Shown here: piece after piece, positions 12,475-12,523 of the stretch
How the letters are laid out: each line of letters begins with the position of its first letter
How positions within the stretch are numbered: the stretch's first letter is position 1
DNA from: an uncultured Actinoplanes sp.
GTDB lineage: Bacteria > Actinomycetota > Actinomycetes > Mycobacteriales > Micromonosporaceae
NCBI RefSeq assembly: GCF_934643405.1
Contig: NZ_CAKUCL010000213.1
Location: 1 to 12,523 of the forward strand
DNA: 12,523 nt
Direction of reading: 5' to 3'
Position numbers and translations under genes: made by a program
The notes under the pieces: generated by a model
The model's input: the letters and a program-made list of their open reading frames with translations, nothing else
Database searches by the model: none
What the model was told of the DNA's origin: nothing

Positions 12475-12523
12475 ATGGCATCTCGGGATCCGGTCGCCGA
12501 CCTGCGACGCATCGCCTTCCTGC
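12475..12523 (+). CDS. N-terminus of probable PHP-domain / polymerase X-like protein, cut by window edge
   Basis: Sixteen codons are visible: MASRDPVADLRRIAFL. The DPxADLRRIAFLL pattern is one I associate with the N-terminal helix-hairpin-helix part of actinobacterial PHP-domain proteins related to family X DNA polymerase, but the fragment is too short to prove it. The start follows directly from the TAGGCT box and has no ribosome-binding site. It is divergent from mtnA. Confidence 0.6.
   Translation, partial: MASRDPVADLRRIAFL

Overview
The window looks like chromosomal core sequence from a high-GC actinobacterium, most likely Micromonosporaceae (Actinoplanes-like). This is an inference from the very high GC, GTG and TTG start codons, TAnnnT -10 boxes placed directly in front of start codons, an actinobacterial TadA-associated protein gene, and the DinB/DUF664, MtnA and PHP-type neighbours. 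No transposase, integrase, phage gene, CRISPR array, toxin-antitoxin pair or biosynthetic cluster is visible.

Layout. Positions 1-3079 (minus) hold dnaX, the clamp-loader gamma/tau subunit. It is cut by the left edge and has a very long Ala/Pro/Gly-rich tail with tandem repeats. Upstream on the same strand is the 4.5S SRP RNA (3182-3274). A tRNA-Ser(GGA) gene follows at 3354-3441 (plus), then a STAS-domain anti-sigma antagonist (minus), a strong hairpin terminator, and a 69-residue Trp-rich protein of unknown function (minus). About 650 bp of relatively AT-rich sequence without a convincing gene leads to tRNA-Ser(CGA) (4996-5085, minus).

Positions 5211-5927 (plus) encode purine nucleoside phosphorylase DeoD, preceded by a possible nine-codon upstream ORF whose stop overlaps the deoD start. 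Converging on it are tadA (tRNA adenosine deaminase) and its actinobacterial partner gene, which starts with TTG. Next come a doubtful 54-residue ORF and three envelope genes: a three-helix membrane protein (minus), an M23-fold lipoprotein (plus) and a secreted beta-propeller protein (minus).

The right part holds tyrA (prephenate dehydrogenase, plus), a DinB/DUF664 protein (plus), mtnA (methylthioribose-1-phosphate isomerase, minus) whose stop overlaps the DinB stop, and the first 16 codons of a divergent gene, probably PHP-domain, at the right edge.

Most genes are housekeeping: replication, protein targeting, translation, nucleotide salvage, tyrosine synthesis and methionine salvage. They read as short units separated by strong hairpin terminators, not as one pathway. 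I do not see a clearly new multi-gene system. The points most worth a second look are the DnaX tail, the back-to-back leaderless promoters of mtnA and its neighbour, the deoD upstream ORF, the small Trp-rich protein, and the promoter region of the secreted propeller protein.
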